A stretch of DNA of 8,403 nt, taken from an uncultured Rhizobiaceae group bacterium (GTDB lineage Bacteria > Pseudomonadota > Alphaproteobacteria > Rhizobiales > Rhizobiaceae). A program made the position numbers and the translations under genes. Location: contig CALLHT010000216.1 in the NCBI GenBank assembly GCA_938009335.1, positions 1 to 8,403 of the forward strand, written 5' to 3'. Shown one piece after another: positions 6,268 through 8,403 of the stretch (its first letter is position 1; each line of letters begins with the position of its first letter). The notes below the pieces were generated by a model, which was not told the DNA's origin, made no database searches, and saw nothing but the letters and a program-made list of their open reading frames with translations.

Positions 6268-6927
6268 ATGTCTTTACGCATTAATGATGAAGCGCCGAAT
6301 TTTACGGCAGACACAACGCAAGGTCAGATAGACTTTCACAACTGGATTGGAGACGGTTGGGCCGTGATGTTTTCACACCCGAAAGACTTCACTCCCGTCT
6401 GCACAACCGAGCTTGGCTATATGGCCGGGTTGATGGGTGAGTTTGAAAAACGCAACACCAAGGTGATTGGCATTTCGGTTGATCCAGTTGAAAGCCACAA
6501 AAAGTGGAAAGAGGATATCACGACAGTGACTGGCCACTCAGTGGAGTATCCGATGATCGGCGATACCGAGCTTAAAGTTGCAAAACTTTATGGCATGTTG
6601 CCTGCAGCAGCAGGCGATACATCGGAAGGCAGAACACCAGCTGATAACGCGACTGTTCGGTCGGTGTTCATCGTCGGGCCTGATAAAAAAATTAAACTGA
6701 TCCTTACATACCCGATGACCACAGGGCGCAACTTTGATGAAATTCTGCGTGTGATCGATTCCATGCAGCTGACCGCAAAACACCAAGTGGCTACACCAGC
6801 ACAATGGACACAAGGTGATAAAGTGATCATCACGCCAGCAGTCTCAGACGAAGATGCGGAGAAGCGGTTTGCAAAGATCGAACGTCCGGTCCCTTATGTC
6901 AGGTTTACGGATCAGCCGAAGGACTAA
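6268..6927 (+). CDS. 1-Cys peroxiredoxin (Prx6 type)
   Basis: Thiol peroxidase of 219 aa that reduces hydrogen peroxide and organic or lipid hydroperoxides in the cytoplasm. The peroxidatic motif PKDFTPVC (38-45) fits P-x3-T-x2-C with C45, and the conserved Arg is R131 in NATVRSVF (127-134). C45 is the only cysteine, so there is no resolving Cys in the chain, which defines the 1-Cys class. The long C-terminal extension after about 150, ending RPVPYVRFTDQPKD, is the Prx6-type dimerisation domain. The ATG at 6268 (MSLRINDEAPNF) has GGAG at 6258-6261 with 6 bp spacing and matches the family start; an upstream in-frame ATG at 6205 has no such support. Its TAA lies in a relic of an M3 peptidase gene end, with the two stop codons overlapping on opposite strands. 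Linkage to the beta-oxidation operon may reflect peroxide stress but is inference. Confidence 0.95.
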   Translation: MSLRINDEAPNFTADTTQGQIDFHNWIGDGWAVMFSHPKDFTPVCTTELGYMAGLMGEFEKRNTKVIGISVDPVESHKKWKEDITTVTGHSVEYPMIGDTELKVAKLYGMLPAAAGDTSEGRTPADNATVRSVFIVGPDKKIKLILTYPMTTGRNFDEILRVIDSMQLTAKHQVATPAQWTQGDKVIITPAVSDEDAEKRFAKIERPVPYVRFTDQPKD

Positions 6928-7013
6928 GCCACATCCTTCAAGCCACGACCTTCAAGCAGGGCGTCGATCTCCGGCATCTTGCCGCGGAACTCTACGTAGA
7001 GTTCTGCCGTATC
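6924..7013 (-). pseudogene. Relic of an M3-family oligopeptidase gene 3' end
   Basis: On the minus strand this stretch reads DTAELYVEFRGKMPEIDALL, then EGRGLKDVA and a TAG stop. Over 29 codons it matches the last residues of the M3 peptidase gene at the right edge with one change, Pro to Thr. At the DNA level 6925-7013 aligns to 8105-8193 without gaps at a constant offset of 1180, with 80 of 89 positions identical; 8 of the 9 differences are synonymous. A TGA immediately before the DTA codons, and unrelated sequence before that, show the gene is cut off. There is no start, so it is not expressed as a protein. Its stop codon overlaps the peroxiredoxin stop (CTAA, 6924-6927). That suggests the two genes were once a convergent pair with touching ends. 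Confidence 0.85.
6987..7004. repeat. Perfect 18 bp palindrome within the relic
   Basis: GAACTCTACGTAGAGTTC is its own reverse complement. As RNA it could form a 7 bp stem with an ACGT loop downstream of the peroxiredoxin stop, but no T-run follows. The equivalent site in the intact M3 gene (8167-8184) is only partly symmetric. The symmetry therefore arose from, or was kept by, synonymous changes in this copy. It may be chance or may serve as a 3' stabilising hairpin. Confidence 0.5.
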
Positions 7014-7073
7014 TCACCCACTCTAACTGAAGCGCCGCCCATACCTAAGGCAATGAATATGAGGTGCCAGTTT

Positions 7074-8051
7074 CTATTTATCAAATCCGTACCAATATCT
7101 GAACAGTTTAACAGGCGAGCCACACGCTACCCTTTCTGCATCAGACCTTTTTGCCACCAAAAAACCGATAATAACTGAAACTGGAACCGCCTTCCATGCT
7201 GCAAAAATAACAGCGAAAAAGGAGAAGATGGCTGCGCCCATGGAAGATTTAACAAATTCGTCAAATGAAAACCCCCCTTTCTGAATTTCGACATATATTC
7301 CAATTGCCGGTCCAACAAGAAAAACCGAGAGTAATGCAGTCATTAAGCCCGCGAGTGCTCCTTGAGCCTTACTCTCTTCTGAATCCATATAAAAGTACCA
7401 GCAAAACGTTGCTGAAATAGCTGATACAGCCCCACAAGCAAAAGTCCATTCATTTAGAAGATTGTCCGGTGATCTAGCTCCAAAGGGTATCGATTCATAA
7501 GATACCCATAATGCGGCAATAAAAATGAGAACCACAAACAATGCTAAGCGAACTAGTGATGGACGATTTTCCTCTGCTTGTTTTTCCGGCGTAACAGACA
7601 GCAGAATTGCCAAGCCAACTGCTATGGGAATAGCAATCCATGCACTCACCATGAATGCGACGATCATTGCGCCAAACCCCGCAAGCAAAGAAAGCAATAA
7701 TATTGCACCTTTCTCGCCAACTCCAAGAAACAAGGCGACAATTGGCAAGATTAAAACCATTAATAGTCCCAAATATAGATAAGACAACAAAACTGAAAAC
7801 AGGCCTGACTTTACAGCAACGCGCTTGCCTTGGTTCAAGGGAAATCTTTTTCCAATTATTTGATAGCTGCTCAAACCAATCGCTAATGGCCCCGCAATCA
7901 GGACTGACAAGAGAATTGGAAGACTTTCCTTATTGTATTGATCAATTTCAATTTTGCTTCCATCCAATACATATAGGCCATAATTCAACACACAAACCAT
8001 ACAGGCGAGGCTTAGAATGAATATGTTGTTGCGCTTTGAAAGTGTCACCAC
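7074..8051 (-). CDS. Hypothetical multi-pass membrane protein
   Basis: I do not recognise a family. The 325-residue protein is strongly hydrophobic, with about nine or ten likely membrane segments near residues 10-29, 44-65, 80-110, 115-135, 136-153, 166-184, 202-222, 231-254 and 270-300. A short charged loop lies around 155-165 and a basic C terminus (VKLFRYWYGFDK). Two parts resemble each other: LLSVLIAGPLAIG (47-59) with LLSVFLVGPAIG (240-251), and AWIAIPIAVG (138-147) with AWKAVPVSVI (286-295), hinting at internal duplication. The start is a GTG at 8051, or the adjacent in-frame GTG at 8048, which is better spaced (7 bp) from AGGAG (complement of 8056-8060). Sampled 60-base stretches range from 28% to 48% GC, lower than the flanking genes. 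It lies between two copies of the M3 peptidase gene end, which suggests acquisition. It could be inner-membrane with a transport or sensing role, but nothing shows function. Confidence 0.75.
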   Translation of the reverse strand: MVTLSKRNNIFILSLACMVCVLNYGLYVLDGSKIEIDQYNKESLPILLSVLIAGPLAIGLSSYQIIGKRFPLNQGKRVAVKSGLFSVLLSYLYLGLLMVLILPIVALFLGVGEKGAILLLSLLAGFGAMIVAFMVSAWIAIPIAVGLAILLSVTPEKQAEENRPSLVRLALFVVLIFIAALWVSYESIPFGARSPDNLLNEWTFACGAVSAISATFCWYFYMDSEESKAQGALAGLMTALLSVFLVGPAIGIYVEIQKGGFSFDEFVKSSMGAAIFSFFAVIFAAWKAVPVSVIIGFLVAKRSDAERVACGSPVKLFRYWYGFDK

Positions 8052-8103
8052 GTTGCTCCTACAATACTAGAGTTGATATGAGCACAGAACGATTGATTTA
8101 CTC

Positions 8104-8403
8104 TTAAGCCACATCCTTCAAGCCGCGGCCTTCAAGCAGGGCGTCGATTTCCGGCATCTTACCTCGGAACTCTACGTAAAGCTCAGCCGGATCGCGGCTG
8201 CCGCCTGCAGAGTAGATAAACTCTTTCAATTTGGCTGCTGTTGTCTCATCGAAAACATCACCGGCCTCCTGGAACGCGCGGAACGCATCCGCATCCATCA
8301 CCTCTGACCACATGTAAGAGTAATAGCCAGATGAATAACCATCACCCGAAAACACATGTGCGAAATGGCTTGAACGATGCCGCATGGTGATTTCCTTCGG
8401 CAT
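8104..8403 (-). CDS. M3-family oligopeptidase (Dcp/OpdA-like), C-terminal part
   Basis: The gene enters from the right edge; the last 99 codons are visible, ending with TAA (complement of 8104-8106). The segment RHRSSHFAHVFSGDGYSSG (9-27 of the visible part) followed by YYSYMWSEVMDADAF (28-42) is characteristic of the M3 zinc oligopeptidases, such as peptidyl-dipeptidase Dcp and oligopeptidase A. It contains the Tyr-rich substrate-binding loop. IYSAGGSRDPAELYVEFRG (63-81) is also typical of the C terminus. These enzymes, about 680 residues long, trim short peptides. The HEXXH zinc site lies outside the window, so integrity cannot be confirmed. The final ~30 codons are duplicated as a relic next to the peroxiredoxin gene. 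The visible Met at the edge is almost certainly internal. Dcp versus OpdA cannot be told apart from this part. Confidence 0.9.
   Translation of the reverse strand: MPKEITMRHRSSHFAHVFSGDGYSSGYYSYMWSEVMDADAFRAFQEAGDVFDETTAAKLKEFIYSAGGSRDPAELYVEFRGKMPEIDALLEGRGLKDVA
8105..8193 (-). repeat. Intact copy of the M3 gene-end direct repeat
   Basis: This 89 bp end of the live M3 peptidase gene is the direct-repeat partner of 6925-7013 (80 of 89 identical, no gaps). The two copies bracket the membrane protein gene. The match stops abruptly beyond 8193, where the live gene continues with GGSR codons and the relic does not. The layout resembles the displaced and restored target-gene ends left by elements that insert at gene 3' ends. 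Confidence 0.75.

Noticed and set aside
7049..7068. GGCA...TGCC stem as a terminator between the peroxiredoxin and membrane protein genes
   Set aside because: Only 4 bp of pairing around a 12-base loop and no convincing T-run on either strand.
7525..8020. Plus-strand open frames opposite the membrane protein
   Set aside because: They have unlikely composition and no ribosome binding site, and the minus-strand frame has the hydrophobic periodicity of a real membrane protein.
8052..8103. Promoter for the membrane protein gene with a TAGTAT-like -10 on the minus strand
   Set aside because: The matching -35 hexamer is poor, so it cannot be supported from sequence alone.
8301..8403. Met at the right edge as the true start of a 99-residue protein
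   Set aside because: The residues match the interior C-terminal region of ~680-residue M3 peptidases, so the frame clearly continues beyond the window.

Overview
The window looks like a piece of an alphaproteobacterial chromosome, probably from a marine or environmental lineage. This rests on the style of the beta-oxidation proteins, the moderate GC content (about 48-57% in 60-base stretches of fadJ counted by hand), and a palindromic CCTCGGG...CCCGAGG repeat typical of alphaproteobacterial intergenic regions. The genus cannot be fixed from sequence alone.

Positions 1-6124 (+ strand) are a tightly packed fatty-acid beta-oxidation operon. It starts with the 3' end of one acyl-CoA dehydrogenase. 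A complete second acyl-CoA dehydrogenase of the long-chain type follows, then a small DUF1330 protein, a glutathione S-transferase-like protein, a thiolase, and a bifunctional enoyl-CoA hydratase/3-hydroxyacyl-CoA dehydrogenase (FadJ type). Together these cover the cycle from acyl-CoA to enoyl-CoA, hydroxyacyl-CoA, ketoacyl-CoA and acetyl-CoA. Gaps between genes are 0-22 bp except one. A hairpin with a T-run at 6146-6172 closes the operon.

The exception is the thiolase-fadJ gap. It holds a 353 bp cassette made of a 94-codon GIY-YIG endonuclease gene between two perfect 27 bp inverted copies of a palindromic repeat. Removing the cassette restores an ordinary 45 bp spacer. It looks like a small mobile or repeat-associated nuclease unit parked inside a metabolic operon, and the repeat itself supplies the nuclease's putative ribosome binding site.

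Positions 6268-6927 (+) encode a 1-Cys (Prx6-type) peroxiredoxin. Its stop codon lies at the edge of an ~90 bp relic (6924-7013, - strand) of the 3' end of an M3-family oligopeptidase gene. The intact version of that end lies exactly 1180 bp further on, at 8104-8193, as the terminus of an M3 peptidase gene that runs off the right edge. Between the two copies sits an AT-rich gene for an unrecognised multi-pass membrane protein (7074-8051, -). The two copies differ at 9 of 89 positions, but 8 of the 9 are synonymous. This suggests that the block arrived from a diverged relative carrying its own functional gene end and displaced the original end.
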